From: Anaspis maculata
Lineage: Eukaryota > Arthropoda > Insecta > Coleoptera > Scraptiidae
Assembly: GCA_949128115.1 (NCBI GenBank)
Contig: OX421967.1
Location: 5,942,070 to 6,006,069 of the forward strand
Direction: 5' to 3'
Length of the DNA stretch: 64,000 nucleotides
Below are positions 1 to 12,577 of this stretch, piece by piece. The translations under genes were made by a program, and so were the position numbers. The notes beneath the pieces were generated by a model. That model had not been told where the DNA came from. It was given only the letters and a program-made list of their open reading frames with translations, and searched no databases. Within the stretch, counting starts at the first letter, position 1; every line of letters begins with the position of its first letter.

Positions 1-45
1 GAGACTATTGACCACAAAGTAATGAATCTAGACTGATCTCTTGAA
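1..45 (-). repeat. outer end of zinc-finger inverted duplication (A arm)
   Basis: The first 45 bases are the approximate reverse complement of 16466-16511, the sequence just downstream of zinc-finger gene B. Shared words include the stretch around ACTTTGTGG and GATCAGT. With 1455-1690 this shows that the inverted duplication of the zinc-finger locus reaches the window edge and probably continues outside it. Confidence 0.65.
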
Positions 46-1453
46 AAAAAAAACTCCACTTCTACACGAAAAAGCTATACATTTTTGACCGATAAAAGGT
101 TTGAAATTCGCGCCATTATTGCCCAAGCTAAAAATCAATCATTATTATTAACCTAGGTCAATAATGAGAATCCACGTTTACCATCACGTACATCACTTCA
201 GCGCATACATGAGAACACATACCTGCAGAGCGCGGTAATTTCAATTTTGACGCACGAAGTGTCACTGTCAATGGCAACTGTCAATCAATAATCGAAATGT
301 AAACAAACAACAAACATAACCTCCTAACCATTCAACATTCAATATTGTTCAGAATGAAATGTTACGTGCCGTATGGCAGAAAGACGCAGGAAAGATTCAG
401 GTGATACGAAACACAACGAGCTGCAAGGCGATCGACGAAACAAGAGCGTTATTTGGTTAGATCTGTCGAAACGTCAAATCGACGTCAAGCGCTGTCAGCT
501 GAAATTTGCGTGACATTACACACGCACACCGTATTACAGTGTTGTCAACTTGTTGTCGTGATATAGATATGGCAACGTCCTACTTTCACAGGTATGCGCA
601 GAAACCTTTCGGGAAACGTGGATTGTCAACGTGCTATCAACTAGCGCTTGGTCAATTGCAGTCTGTCAAACGAAAACGAAACACAATAAACTTTTACCAC
701 AAGAAAAAGAAAACGACTTAATGATATGTTTCCGTAGAAATAATTATAGCCACACTTCGTGAGGATTTTTTTTCTTCTATGAAGGTGATTATGAAATAGG
801 GTTATTAAAAACAAGACCAACAATCGTAAACATTCAACCATGCCAAAGGTATATCGTCCGAAGGGTCGGAAACTCAAAAAACATGATCCAGAGAAGATCC
901 AAGCTGCCGAAAGACATGATATTCCTCGTGATATTCACTATTCCGTCCTGTATCGTCATTCTAAGAGGAAAATGAGTCCAAATGGAGATGGAGAATTGTT
1001 TAGATGTGCAATTGACCAATAAAACTTTTTTTTAATATACCCACGTGCCTTCATTTTCAACATTTAAAAAATTAATTTCATTGTTTCTATTAGCCCTGGA
1101 CTGCACAAACAAGCAAAATATATCTAAAAACAGTGTACATTTCTATTCACCCCATACCCGGGAAAAATTTTAAAAATATTTTTTTTTTTTTAATATCGTA
1201 TAATTTTTATTTTTTTATCAAATCTGCATAAGTTATTGTACAGAGCAGGACTGAAATTTCGGGTTTTTTAGTTTTTGTGTGAGTTACTCCAGATGCTTTG
1301 GGGATGTACGCAAAGGTAGGAGTCATGTTTCTATAAACTCCATATTACGGTTAGTTAATATGCAATAATGATTGTGGGTAAAATAGTATACATACACTCA
1401 ACGGTAAATAGATCATTCTTGCTTTGACCTGGAGGCTCTCGGTATGTAATATA
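41..1453. mobile_element. insertion of about 1.4 kb in the A arm, class unknown
   Basis: Comparison with the B arm shows this block interrupts sequence that is contiguous around 16465 in B. The junctions lie near 41 and 1453. I see no clear terminal repeats. It contains one short reading frame resembling a pipsqueak-type helix-turn-helix (840-1022), so a decayed DNA transposon is possible. The rest shows no recognisable gene. Confidence 0.45.
840..1022 (+). pseudogene. possible pipsqueak/CENPB-like HTH fragment of a pogo/Tigger-type transposase
   Basis: A 60-residue frame starts MPKVYRPKGRK and contains HYSVLYRHSKRK. Insect pogo/Tigger-like transposases commonly begin with a Met-Pro-Arg/Lys-x-Tyr run and a pipsqueak helix-turn-helix whose recognition helix ends in a 'SxLYRH' pattern. 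Only about one third of such a domain is present, with a presumed deletion in the middle, and no DDE transposase follows. It lies inside the 1.4-kb insertion of the A arm. The resemblance is to short motifs only; a chance frame is the main alternative. Confidence 0.3.
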
Positions 1454-1454
1454 C

Positions 1455-1690
1455 TATAACGGGCTACATTTGCTTTGATTGTTTTTGTGTTCTAAAAGTG
1501 AGTTTGGAAGTTTTTCAGAAAAAATCGAAAATTTCCAAGGATTTTATTGACCCTAAAAAAAAGCCAAGCCTTGCATCGATCCACCTTGCAAATTCTGCAT
1601 TGATCCATCAAATCTCGTCAAGTTCCGAATTTATTACCGGTTGAAACCTATTTTGACTGGACTATTATTACTATTATTATTATAGTAGTG
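1455..1690 (-). repeat. A-arm copy of sequence downstream of the zinc-finger gene
   Basis: Reverse complement of about 16240-16465, sharing the stretch that includes TCGATGCA, GGTTTCAACCG and the interval around AATAGTCCAG. In the B arm it follows the gene after about 60 bases; here it is 5.4 kb from gene A because other elements have inserted between. Confidence 0.7.
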
Positions 1691-4600
1691 AATTAGTAGA
1701 AAACATTTTTGATACCTTTTTTGTAAATAGAAAGTTCAAATTCGGCATGCGACTTTCTTGGGGAAAGATGCATTGTCGATGCTATCTAGTTTTTGAATTT
1801 TCAAAAATCAAAACCAAAAATTTTCAATTTTTTTTTGAAATTCACAAAGTTTGATAGCAATGCCCGTACATTTTTTTCTTGGAGGATTTTCTACTTGACG
1901 GAAAAAATAAAATAGAGCCTATTCTCGTCAACAACTTTTTCAGTCGCATCAGAAATCCCTTAAACACACTGTCACTTATTTCATGAATCTGTCACCCTGT
2001 CTTGATTATTTTTCCCAAACATAGTAGTCGTGTTCCATGGCCTACGCTCAATTTTTTTTTTTTTTTGTAATTTCATTATGAATTTTCATGACAGGTAGGG
2101 TAATGTTCAAATCGATTTCACTCGAGAACGGTGCTTCCTATCGGAGTTGAACAAGAGGACCTTTTTCATGCAAAATGCTTTGACGTTTCATAACTTCATG
2201 CTAAAGTTGCAAAAAAACGACACTTGAAAAAGTTGGGGTGATTTTACCCCCAACCCCTCACAGTCTGATAGTCATCAAAAGATTGGCCAATGTGCAAAAT
2301 TTCATGATTCTGCTGTCAACAGTTTCAAAAATATTGAATAAAAACCATCTTCAGGGTACTACTTTTAGAGGGCTGTAGCTCGCTTATGAAGCATTTTTCG
2401 ACCTATGTTTATAGCAAAAATTTTTCTTATTTTCAGCCGTAGAATCTGCTTGTGAAGTATTGCACGCTAATAGGTCCCTTCGTTTCGGTTTTTTTGAGTG
2501 CGCATGTCTGGCGCGAATTTCATAGTTTCGTACACCAATATTGAAAATTAACACAAAAAAATATTGTAGTGCACCTAAAATTTCACAAATAATTTGGTTG
2601 AATGTTAGATACCATTTTTTATATTCAAAGGAAATGTTTCATTAAAATTAAATTCAATGATCATTTGTGAGAGTTCAGGAACAACGGAAATGGCAACAGC
2701 GCTCAAAACAACAAGACATCGGCGCCAACTGTCACTTGTGACAATCATGATCACACTTCTCGTTTCTACCTGACCTACATTTCATTTGCTTATGTTTTGA
2801 CGAAAGAACAGAACCTGTTGAAAATGGCTGTACCGAGAAGGAAGTTCAAAGAAGCTACGAAGAGATGCATTTACGGTATGTATAAAAGTGACAGCCACGA
2901 ACCAGTTGTTGGTCAGGCGGCTAGACAGAGCATGCAGCGTTGCCATTCAACTGACAGGTGTACGAAAGTTTTCAAAATTTGGAGCCTTCAAGCATGCGCA
3001 CCTGCCCAAACGAAGTAGCCTATTATGGGACACCTGTATAATAGCTATTTACGATACAAGAGTTGAAAGTGACATATCATTAATAAGACACTTAACGTGC
3101 GTGTATTTTATTACAAGATTTTATCTACAATGGTCTTTAAAACATGTTCAGTACTTAAATGTCATAGTTTATTGAAAACATATGACAGGGACGGGCAGGA
3201 TCATCACTTTTAGCATGTCGCCTATCGCGATTGGCTGAATTTTATATGAATCTTCATGATTTTATATGTTATATTTTACGTATCGTGTTCGAAACACGTA
3301 TACAATTATATGTTTTTATATGCCAAATGCTGTATCTTATATGCTCCAGGTGGCACACAATATATATTTCATGTGAATGGAATATCAATAAAATATCATA
3401 TATTTTCAAATATGACATATTCCTTCAATATTTATTCTATGTTGTAAAACAAAAATTTTGTGCGAAATATTTATTCAATATTCAAGTGAAATATGAATAT
3501 TATATCATATTCCAATATAGTTATCACATATTTTTTTGATATATATTTCAGATTCTTAAAAAAATATTGTTTGCGAGGTATTCATTCAATATTTAACTGA
3601 AATATGGCTATACAGGGTGCCCCAAAATTAATGCAACAAAATTTACAGGGAAGTAGACAATTGTAAAATAAGGGGACTTCCTCAATAAAAATACTCTCGC
3701 AAACGTAATAACGGAGATACAGGCCTTAAAAGTTGGTTTTTCAGAACAGTTTTTTTCAGTTTACAAGCCGGTTTTACATTATCAACAGGGAACTTCTTGG
3801 GGAATTAAAAACGAAATTGTTGGAAAGGGAGAGTATTTGGGAACCAGTTACCTCTTGTTTGAAAATAAATTGGTGAAAATCGGTTCACAAGTTTACCTGG
3901 GGCAGAGTTCTTATTATTTGCACTTCAGAGCCCCAAACAAGAACGGGGCTCAGTGAGGCCCCAAGAGACACCTGTGAACAGTGAACATTAGGCATGGGCC
4001 CGAGGGGCCTGTGCCCAGGGCTCCGGCGTTTTCTGGAGCCCCCGAGACCCTACTTGGAAATTTCCAAAAGTGAAGATTATTTGTGTGGAAATATATTGTT
4101 CTCATATCCCGTTCACGACGGTTTTACAATTATGTCACTTCTTGAGTTGATCGTGCCCCCCTTTTCAATTGAAAATAGCGAATAGCAATTAGGTATTCCG
4201 GGGAGGGCAAAAAAAATTACCATTCAATAAATTGAAACTGTATGAAATCGTTATTGGTGGGTACAATCATAATATCTACATATTGATTTTAATATTCAAC
4301 ATTTGGATGAGGTACATTTTTCACAGAAACAACAAGGAAAAGACATCCAAATGCTACTCGAGAGGAAATTCAAAAAATCATCAGTTTATTTTTCGCATCG
4401 AGCAGGTCTCAAACGACTCCATCTAAGAGGTATTTTTCGAATATTTTCTTACTTAAATTATGCTATTACTCATATTAATAATTATTTGCAGGAACCAAAA
4501 CGATGAAGAAATCGAGGGATCAGGCCAAGAATGAATTATTCTGATGTTGTATTTATATTTTTCATACAATAAATATTTTGAAAACAATATTTCTTGCATA

Positions 4601-4787
4601 TTCCATCTAATATGAAACTAATATACCTAAATAATATTAGGGGTATATTAAAAACCATGTCACGTTTTATATCAGACAAATATTTAAAAAAATATATTAA
4701 TTTCATATTTCATACACAGCATTAAATAAATATATCTAGATAATATTAGGGGTATATTAAAAACCATGTCGCGTCTCATATTGGGAG
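1691..4787. other. gene-free transposon-derived sequence
   Basis: No gene recognised. Contents seen: homopolymer A/T runs; a very AT-rich stretch (3230-3600) dominated by ATAT words; the word TATACAGGGTG at about 3612, which often begins the inverted terminus of short nonautonomous DNA elements in this window; and a 50-base segment containing ATTAGGGGTATATTAAA repeated about 104 bases apart (around 4637 and 4741). Open frames here are composition artefacts. Confidence 0.5.
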
Positions 4788-6832
4788 AATAAACTGCTTG
4801 ACAATTGAACTGCAACACCTAAAAATTAGGTGCGTTTTCAAATTGAGATAGCTCAAAAAATATCTGACGGATTCCAGAAATTCAGGCATGTGAGGAAAGA
4901 TCATTTCTTTGACTATCGAGTGCTGGTGTTGATGATAAGTTTGATTGCACAATTTGTCATATACAGGGTGCCAACGGAGAGCGTGCAGATATGGGCAATC
5001 TTTCACCTTGTGCAACTTTCGAAAAAAAAGTCCGAGACTTTTTCTATCGCGTGCTTTTGAAAGGTTGAATCATTATGCCGACACGGTTTTGGAATTTTGA
5101 CCCCAACTTTTTTTTTCAAAAAATTGTGCTCAATTTTCTGAAATATGCACTTTCTGATTGAGAAAAAGAAATAGAGACATTGTTTGTTTTCGAACGGCGT
5201 CCATATTGAATTTACTCACGAAGATTTTCATTTGAGCCTCCACATCCCCTAGAAACTACCCCTTTGGGGACACCGTCTCACAACAAGATATGCAATGCTT
5301 CATTTAAAAGGCCTAAGAAAAGTACTCATCAATAATTGGATTGAAATAAGTATACTACGATGACCTCACACGTACAGCTCCCTAAAAACCACCTCTTGAC
5401 TTCAAGGGACAGGGTTGGTATTGATAAGACATGCAATACATGAAAATTCCAAAAACGTCTTTTTCAACTGTTTCACTAAAAAAGTGATGCTACACGATTA
5501 CCCTTCACATAGGTCATCCCAACAGTAGGTACCCTCTCGAAAAAAGAACTACCCTTTAAAAAACCAGTACTTCCGCAATACCTCATTTGTTAGGATTTTT
5601 TTGAAATCTGTCGCAATAGTTTGCCGTTACGATGATTTCATTCACATATCTACTCGAAACTACCCCTTCAACTACCCCTTCAATATCGCATAGCCTCTAC
5701 CTTGCTGCGTTATTAACGAGTTGAAAGAACTTTTGCCTACTAACCGTTTCATTGAAATGATGGTGTTTTCTAAGATGATAGTAGAAAACCTTTCCTGAAA
5801 CTCCCCCTAGAAATCGCCCCTTCAGTAAAAGGTATGCAATACCTCATTTGGAAGCTCAGAAAAGGTGCGATTGAATAAGTTCAAAATGATTTCGCGATAA
5901 CCTTACACGCATCAAGGTAAAGGCTATGCGATATTGAAGGGGTAGTTGAAGGGGTAGTTTCGGGTAGATATGTGAATGAAATCATCGTAGCGGCAAACTA
6001 TGGCGACAGATTATGAAAAAATTCCAACAAATGAGGTATTGCGGAAGTACTGATTTTATAAAGGGTAGTTCTTTTTCCGAGAGGGTAGCTACTGTTGGGA
6101 TGACCTACGCAGAGGGTCATCGTGTAGCATCACTTTTTTAGTGGAACAGTTGAAAAAGTCGTTTTTCAAAATTTTCATGTACATATTGCATGTATTATCA
6201 TACCAACCCTGTCCCTTGAAGTCAAGGGGTGGTTTTTAGGGAGCTGTACGTGTGGGGTCATCGAAGTATTCTTATTTCAATCCAATTATTGATGAGTAAT
6301 TTTCCTATGCCTTTTAAATGAAGCATTGCATTTTTGTTGTGAGACGGTGTCCCAAAAAGGGTAGTTTCTAGGGGATGTGGAGGCTCAAATGAAAGTCTTC
6401 GTAAGCAAATTCAATATGGACGCCGTTTGAAAACAAACAATGTCTCTATTTCTTTTTCTTAATCAGAAAGTGCATATTTCAGGAAATTGAGCACAATTTT
6501 TTGAAAAAAAAAGTTAGGGTCAAAATTCCAAAACCGTGTCGGCATAATGATTCAACGTTTCAAAAGCACGCGATAGAAAAAATCTCGGATTTTTTTTTCG
6601 AAAGTTGTACAAGGTGAAAGATTGCCCATATCTGCACGTTCTCCGTTGGCACCCTGTATATGACAAATTGTGCAATCAAACTTATCATCAATACCAGCTC
6701 TCGATAGTCAAAGGAATGACCTTTCCTCACGTGCCTGAATTTCTTGAATCCGTCAAATATTTTTCGAGCTATCACAATTTGAAAACGCACCTAATTTTTA
6801 GGTGTTGCAGTTCAATTGTCAAGCAGTTTATT
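4788..6832. mobile_element. 2.05-kb palindromic (foldback) element
   Basis: The two ends are near-perfect reverse complements: AATAAACTGCTTGACAATTG at 4788 matches its complement ending at 6832. The match runs inward to about 5703 on the left and 5923 on the right, giving arms of about 910 bp and a loop of about 220 bp. The short frames at 4830-5060 (+) and 6560-6790 (-) are the same sequence read from the two arms. No transposase is visible. It resembles a foldback or long-TIR nonautonomous DNA element, or a collapsed inverted duplication. It lies in the region separating gene A from its original downstream sequence. Confidence 0.8.
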
Positions 6833-7079
6833 TTGAAATAAATATTTCACCCATATTTCTGTGCCACCTGGGGCTTCTATATGTACCCTATAAGTTTTTG
6901 CAGATATAATTCTATGTTTTCTATCTGCGAACTACTGTTTCGAAAACAGAATACAGAACATATAGAAAACATATAGAATTCTATATGATTTTTTTCATGA
7001 TTTTATCTGAAATTTCCGACAGGGATATTTTTGGAGATGGGTTTTGTTTAGCTCGGTACAAACAGCGGTTGTACTGGAA
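6833..7079. other. 3' flank of zinc-finger gene A
   Basis: About 7036-7079 is the 3'UTR shared with gene B and with the duplicate at 16879-16935 (complement of AACCGCTGTT and CTCCAAAAATAT). The similarity stops at about 7035. The remainder is AT-rich with no recognised gene. Confidence 0.5.
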
Positions 7080-9224
7080 TTAGTTGATTTCTTCATTCGC
7101 AGCATGTCTCAACATGTGTCTATTCAACTGTGACTTCTGTTTAGCTTTGTACGAACAATGGTTGCACTGGAACCAGTTGACCTCTTCATTCGCAGCATGT
7201 GTCAACATGTGCGATTCCAAATGTGACGTTCGCTTAGCTCGGTACGAACAATGGTTACACTGGAACCAGTTGATCTCTACATCTGCAGCATGTTGCAACA
7301 TGTGTCTATTCAAATTAAATTTCTGTTTAGCTTTGTACGAACAATGGTTGCACTGGAACCAGTTGACTTCTTCATTTGCAACATGCTTACACATGTGGTG
7401 ATTCTTTAAATGTGACTTTTGTTTAGCTTTGTACGAACAATGGTTGCACTGGAACCAGTTGACCTCTTCATTCGCAGCATGTGTCAACATGTGCGTCTTC
7501 AAACTTGACTTGAGTTTAGCTTGGTACGAACAATGGTTGCACTGGAGCCAGTTGACTTCTTCATTCGCAGTGTGTTTCAACATGTGCTCCTTCAAATGTG
7601 ACTTCCGTTTACCTCTGTACGAACAATGGTTACACTGGAACCAGTTGATCTCTTCATCTGCAGCATGTTTCAACATGTGTATTTTCAAATGACACTTGTG
7701 TTTAGCTTGGTACGAACAATAATTGCACTGGAACCAGTTGACCTTTTCATTCGCAGAATGTTTTAACATATTGTGCATTTTCAAATTTGACTCATGTTTA
7801 GATTGATACAAACAATGTTTGCAAACGAACCAGTTGATCTCTTCATCTGCAGCATGTTTCAACATGTGTCTATTCAAATGTGACTTGTGTTTAGCTTGGT
7901 ACGAACAATGGTTGCACTGGAACCAGTTGACCTCTTCATTTGCAGCATGTTTTAACATGTGCATTTTCAACTGTGACTTCTGTTTAGCTTTGTACGAACA
8001 ATGATTGCACTGGAACCAGATGACCTCTTCATTCGCAGCATGTTTTAACATGTGCATTTTCAAATTTGACTTATGCTTAGATTGATATGAACAATGATTG
8101 CAAACGAACCATTTGATTTCTTCATTCGCAGCATGTTTCAACATGTGTCTATTGAAATGTGACTTTTGTTTAGCTCTGTACGAACAATGGTTACACTGGA
8201 ACCAGTTGATCTCTTCAACTGCAGCATGTTTCAACATGTGTATGTTCAAATGACACTTGTGTTTAGCTTGGTACGAACAATGATTGCACTGGAACCAGTT
8301 GACCTCTTCATTCGCAGCATGTTTCAACATGTGCATTTTCAAATTTGACTTATGTTTAGATTGATACGAACAATGATTGCAAACGAACCACTTGATTTTT
8401 TCATTCGCAGCATGTTTCAACATGTGTCTATTCAAATGTGACTTCTGTTTAGCTCTGTACGAACAATGGTTACACTGGAACCAGTTGATCTCTTCATTCG
8501 CAGCATGTTTCAACATGTGCATTTTCAAATTTGATTCATGTTCAGATTGATACGAACAATGATTGCAAAAGAACCACTTGATTTTTTCATTCGCAGCATG
8601 TTTCAACATGTGCCTATTTAAATGTGACTTCTGTTTAGCTCTGTACGAACAATGGTTACACTGGAACCAGTTGATCTCTTCATTCGCAGCATGTTTCAAC
8701 ATGTGCATTTTCAAATTTGATTCATGTTCAGATTGATACGAACAATAACTGCAAATGAACCACTTGATTTCTTCATTCTTCACTCCAATATTTCTGACGG
8801 TTATTCTTGCACCGGTCCTATCCAAATCTGACGAATCCATGTCTTCGGCCTCTTCTGTGGTTTGTTGTGATTTGCCCGCCGGCTGAATTACACATAAACC
8901 CCGATGTTTCACAAGAGATAAACTCGAGTCCGACTTGTACCTGCAGTGGTCACACAGATATCTTTCAAATGCTTTGCAAAACGTCCCATTTTCATTGTTC
9001 CCGATAGTCCTCAGATCATGTACTTGTTTGCAATGTTCGTACAATTCGAACTGATAGTAGCTCTTGTAGTCGCAAATCATGCAAGGAAACTCTCTAGGTT
9101 CGACAATGGCATGGTACAATGCGGCTGCATAAACATTTTTGTGATTCCTTTGGACGTGGTGGGCGAGTTGAAAGGCGGATTCAGTCCGATGCGAACATTG
9201 CGAACAGTTGTACGTGTCGGCCAT
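7080..9224 (-). CDS. tandem C2H2 zinc-finger protein A (714 aa)
   Basis: A probable nuclear DNA-binding protein. The start chosen is ATG at 9224 (MADTYNCSQC); the 24 codons open upstream belong to the 5'UTR intron, as gene B confirms. Three divergent N-terminal fingers are followed by an acidic spacer and about 18 near-identical fingers, C-x2-C-x12-H-x3-H with the core WFQCNHCSY. Linkers are about 10 residues (AANEEINWFQ type), not the TGEKP linker. Repeats differ mainly at helix positions -1, +3, +5 and +6, the DNA-contacting residues of C2H2 fingers. Two fingers have an extra residue before the second His (HHMCKH, HNMLKH). No KRAB, ZAD or BTB domain is visible. The frame is intact. Gene B is its inverted paralogue. 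Target unknown. Confidence 0.85.
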   Translation of the reverse strand: MADTYNCSQCSHRTESAFQLAHHVQRNHKNVYAAALYHAIVEPREFPCMICDYKSYYQFELYEHCKQVHDLRTIGNNENGTFCKAFERYLCDHCRYKSDSSLSLVKHRGLCVIQPAGKSQQTTEEAEDMDSSDLDRTGARITVRNIGVKNEEIKWFICSYCSYQSEHESNLKMHMLKHAANEEINWFQCNHCSYRAKQKSHLNRHMLKHAANEKIKWFFCNHCSYQSEHESNLKMHMLKHAANEEINWFQCNHCSYRAKQKSHLNRHMLKHAANEKIKWFVCNHCSYQSKHKSNLKMHMLKHAANEEVNWFQCNHCSYQAKHKCHLNIHMLKHAAVEEINWFQCNHCSYRAKQKSHFNRHMLKHAANEEIKWFVCNHCSYQSKHKSNLKMHMLKHAANEEVIWFQCNHCSYKAKQKSQLKMHMLKHAANEEVNWFQCNHCSYQAKHKSHLNRHMLKHAADEEINWFVCKHCLYQSKHESNLKMHNMLKHSANEKVNWFQCNYCSYQAKHKCHLKIHMLKHAADEEINWFQCNHCSYRGKRKSHLKEHMLKHTANEEVNWLQCNHCSYQAKLKSSLKTHMLTHAANEEVNWFQCNHCSYKAKQKSHLKNHHMCKHVANEEVNWFQCNHCSYKAKQKFNLNRHMLQHAADVEINWFQCNHCSYRAKRTSHLESHMLTHAANEEVNWFQCNHCSYKAKQKSQLNRHMLRHAANEEIN

Positions 9225-9240
9225 TTCGGGTAATTTTAAC

Positions 9241-9311
9241 CTAAAATAGCACAGAAAATGGGACTTTGGTGGGAACTGTTCCAGGCATAGGTACACTAGC
9301 TAGGTACTTAC
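9241..9311 (-). other. 71-bp 5'UTR intron of zinc-finger gene A
   Basis: Read on the minus strand, a GTAAGTACC donor at 9311 and a TTTTAG acceptor at 9241 bracket exactly 71 bases. Gene B has the same intron at 13846-13916. The start codon lies 16 bases past the acceptor, so both copies begin translation in exon 2. Confidence 0.75.
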
Positions 9312-9443
9312 ATTTTCTGATGATGATGATGAGGTGAAAATAAAACGGAAAGTGAGATTCTAGCAATATGAACGATAAGTCTGTCTCTGATTGAACCGCA
9401 TACTGTCACAGGACGCCATATTGGGCGATTTCCATTCACAACA
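9312..9443 (-). promoter_or_regulatory. 5' exon and upstream sequence of gene A, shared with gene B
   Basis: This block is the reverse complement of about 13706-13845. Both copies have an ATC/ATG triplet run (GATGATGATGATGAGG) just before the splice donor. The outer edge of the match coincides with a half-terminus of the local MITE family (TTGGGCG-TTTCCATT). A promoter is inferred from position only; no clear TATA box is seen. Confidence 0.5.
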
Positions 9444-10479
9444 TAGACAAATTAATAAAGCTACTTATTGCAGACGCCTGTAACCCAAAACCGAAGTAAT
9501 ATTCGAGAAACATTGACACCACAGCTCTACCCTTGACAACAGGCGGAACTACAATTTTTAGCGGGAGATTCAAATGGGGATCAGAGCTTTAATGATTATA
9601 TGATTAGAATTGAAGAGAGAAAACGAACTTAGTGAACGATGTGTATTCCATATAACAAATAACATGACATTATTATCATTATTATATACCGGGTGATCAT
9701 TTGAAAACTATCCACTTGCAATAACTCCCGATTCCTAGTCAATATTTCTTCGAGCAAAAACAGGTCGATTTTTATATCGAGGGAGACATCAAAAACATAC
9801 ATTGGCAAGTTTCTATATTCAGCCCCCTCGCTCCCACCCATCCCAAAAATAAAATTCCGAAGGTCACTACCTACCTTGCGATACATCAAATTGAAGAAAA
9901 TTTAATTCTCTTTTCGAAAAAGATATTTTCAAAAATTCTAACTCTACCCCCCTTCTCCCTAAAAATTCTCTGAGTGTTCCTTTCAATATTCTGGACCCCT
10001 CAATTCTCTTCAGTTAAGCCAGCATCATCCTGAATAGCTTCAAAGAAGAGAATTTTTGGTGGAAAAAGTGCCACTCAAATTGACCCCATTGCTCTCCCCA
10101 CCTCAGCTTGAAAATTTAATAAAATACCATTCACTTTGTGATACATCAAATTAAAGGAAACTAAATTCTCTTTCTTAAAACAATTTTTTTGAAATTTTCA
10201 ACCCCTCTCCTATTCAACTGGACATTTGGAGTATTTTAGTGAGAAAACGAGGGTTTTCAAAATTTCGAAAAAATGGCAGGAAATAACACAAGGACAGAGA
10301 CTTTACAGCTGCTTCCAAGCGGCAGGTTTCACTTTATTAGAGCATTTTTTACTAGTGGCGTGCGTCTATTGAAATAAAATAACGATTACGATAGGCAGAG
10401 AGGCATAAGTGTACTTACTTCAAAATGAAGAAATTTGGCTTAAAACGTCCCCAAACAGAGGAGAGGACCACTTTAACAT

Positions 10480-10514
<35 letters not shown>

Positions 10515-11910
10515 CGCCATAACCAAACACTTTTCTCTCTCTGCGCGGGAAGATCAGCTAGACGGGTGACAGATGAGCAACGCAGACAACTAAAATCACC
10601 AGATAAACGACACCAGAAACTGAAGCTATTTGTTTAGTTCACGCCAAATTGGCAATTTGGGTGCTTAATCCTAAGGGTAGTTACGTACAACTGCCACCAC
10701 TGACTCAGTTATTTTACATGGAGAGGCAGATCCATAGAGGAAGGGAAACAGACCATCTGGGCACATCTAGAATTTTAACCTCGGTCGATAACGTGCATTC
10801 TAGCTCAAGTATTCATGGCTTTAACCCTTCGGAAAGGCGTTTGAGTGAGTCCGGCAGACGAGGAATTTGAATCGAGTCGAACCCTCCAGCTATTTATCTG
10901 TCTACATGATTGTGAAGGGTGGTTAGGTAAACAAGAGATTTTTAACAAACATTATATATTCAAATAAGCAAAATTAAAATAAGTACCAACAGAGCATAGG
11001 TTAACTAATAAAAGCTAGTATTAAAAACATTCACAATGTAGCCACCTCGTGGCGAAATAATAATAATAATTAGTTGAGCAAACAAATACAAACTCAACTA
11101 CCACTGTGATTTTTGACGTTTATTGATCATGGATCGTGTCCATGACGTAAGTGGGGATAAGAGAGAGAGATACAGAGTGAGACAAAAAGAGTCGCCAGAG
11201 AGAATTTGGCGAACGACTCATTTTTCATCCGCGATCGCTTTGCATGCATATGGAAAATAATGGGTCAATCCTAACTCATCGGTGACATCACACCATAAAT
11301 AATTTTAGATTTACGCTCCACCCTGACCCTGAGTACCAACAGGGTAAAAACACTCGCGTAAAAACACAGGGGTAATATTTTTAGGACGATTGGTTTCTGC
11401 GTTGACGAGGAACATCGCGTCTTGGCGCGTCGGTGAATTATTCATCAAATATGCTCGGACACGCGTCTCGCGTGTTACGGTGATTCACTCCACACTTCGG
11501 GCGGTTCGATTAATCAATCGCGCGCGTCTTGCAACGATAATACTGTGGATATAATTACTCGAAATTCGGGAATTTTACGGCCATTGGGACGCCCAAGCGG
11601 CGTCCCAGCCGGGTCCATACGCGGGGCCGGAATTAAGTGACTTTCAGTTATGACTGTGAATAGACTATTAATGCACTGTCCGCGTCGAGTCTACTGGGGT
11701 AGGTACTTGCCAATAAGATAGATTTGACTAACAATTCACCTCACTTCTGAAGAAGTAGGCCGTTCAAGTGTATTACCACCAAAGTCATTGGTGAAAACAC
11801 CCCTCCAGAATGACCAACCTCAAACATTTGAATAGTTTTCACTTTTTTAAGAATATTTCCAGTGTTGTTCGGTTAATTGTTTCAACAAATACACCTCTAG
11901 GTTCGATATA
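9444..11910. other. spacer between the divergent zinc-finger genes, left part
   Basis: No gene recognised. It contains an element beginning TACCGGGTGATCATT near 9687, a CAA microsatellite, GA-rich runs near 11161, and a GC-richer block (about 11340-11700) that could be LTR or UTR sequence, but I find no partner copy in the window. Confidence 0.4.
10480..10515 (+). repeat. (CAA)n microsatellite
   Basis: About twelve consecutive CAA/ACA triplets between AACATA and CGCCATAA. Confidence 0.95.
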
Positions 11911-12060
11911 TTGGGCGCTTTCCATTTAAAACATTTGTGTCGGTTTGTGTCAGCTTGTGTTAGCTTGTGTCGATGAGACAAAGGAAAACAGATCAAATGG
12001 AACGCATTTGTGTCGATTTGTGTCAACACAAGTCGACTTGTGTCGGTAAATGGAAAGCAC
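11911..12060. mobile_element. MITE copy 1 with TGGGCGCTTTCCATTTA termini
   Basis: It starts TTGGGCGCTTTCCATTTA and ends with the complement (TAAATGGAAAGC). The interior is a degenerate minisatellite of GTGTCGGTTTGTGTC-type words in both orientations. The same ends occur at 12578-12741, and half-ends lie upstream of both zinc-finger genes (about 9421-9443 and 13706-13730). Confidence 0.7.
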
Positions 12061-12577
12061 ACATTATCGCTTACATCTCGATTTACACTCGGATCCCCTC
12101 GTGAAAATCCTCCATGTAGCGATAATACACCTCACCTATCGGCGTATTACATACGACAATACTTTCAATCATCAACAAGAGTGCTAAAGTGTATTTCCTG
12201 GAAATTTCCAAAAAATATATCCATTGGTTGAAAAGATTTTTTTTTTCAAAAGGTTGGTAACAGTGAGGAAACTTCAGTGGAGTTTCCATTTTTGTATTTT
12301 TCAAATATTGTCATGCCACTCTTGGCAGTTTCTTGAGTTTTCAATCCAACAGTGCTGTTTATTTAGTTTTTAGTATATTTGTGACGTCACAAATATATTT
12401 TCAAAACACGCATTACGCCGCAATTTTGGGAATATAAGGAAAAGAAAAAATACCGGAAGATTATTTTTGACCGATCGATCGATTAAGCTAATAAAAAAAA
12501 AATTGGGCAAGTAACCCCATAAAGTAGGATGCTGCATGTCTCCCATCGACACAAGCTAGCACAAGCCGACTTATCTG

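Noticed and set aside
506..721. 71-residue frame near the left edge
   Set aside because: Low-complexity lysine end, no homology recognised, lies in transposon-like sequence.
3231..3539. 102-residue frame rich in Tyr, Ile and Phe
   Set aside because: Product of ATAT-rich composition.
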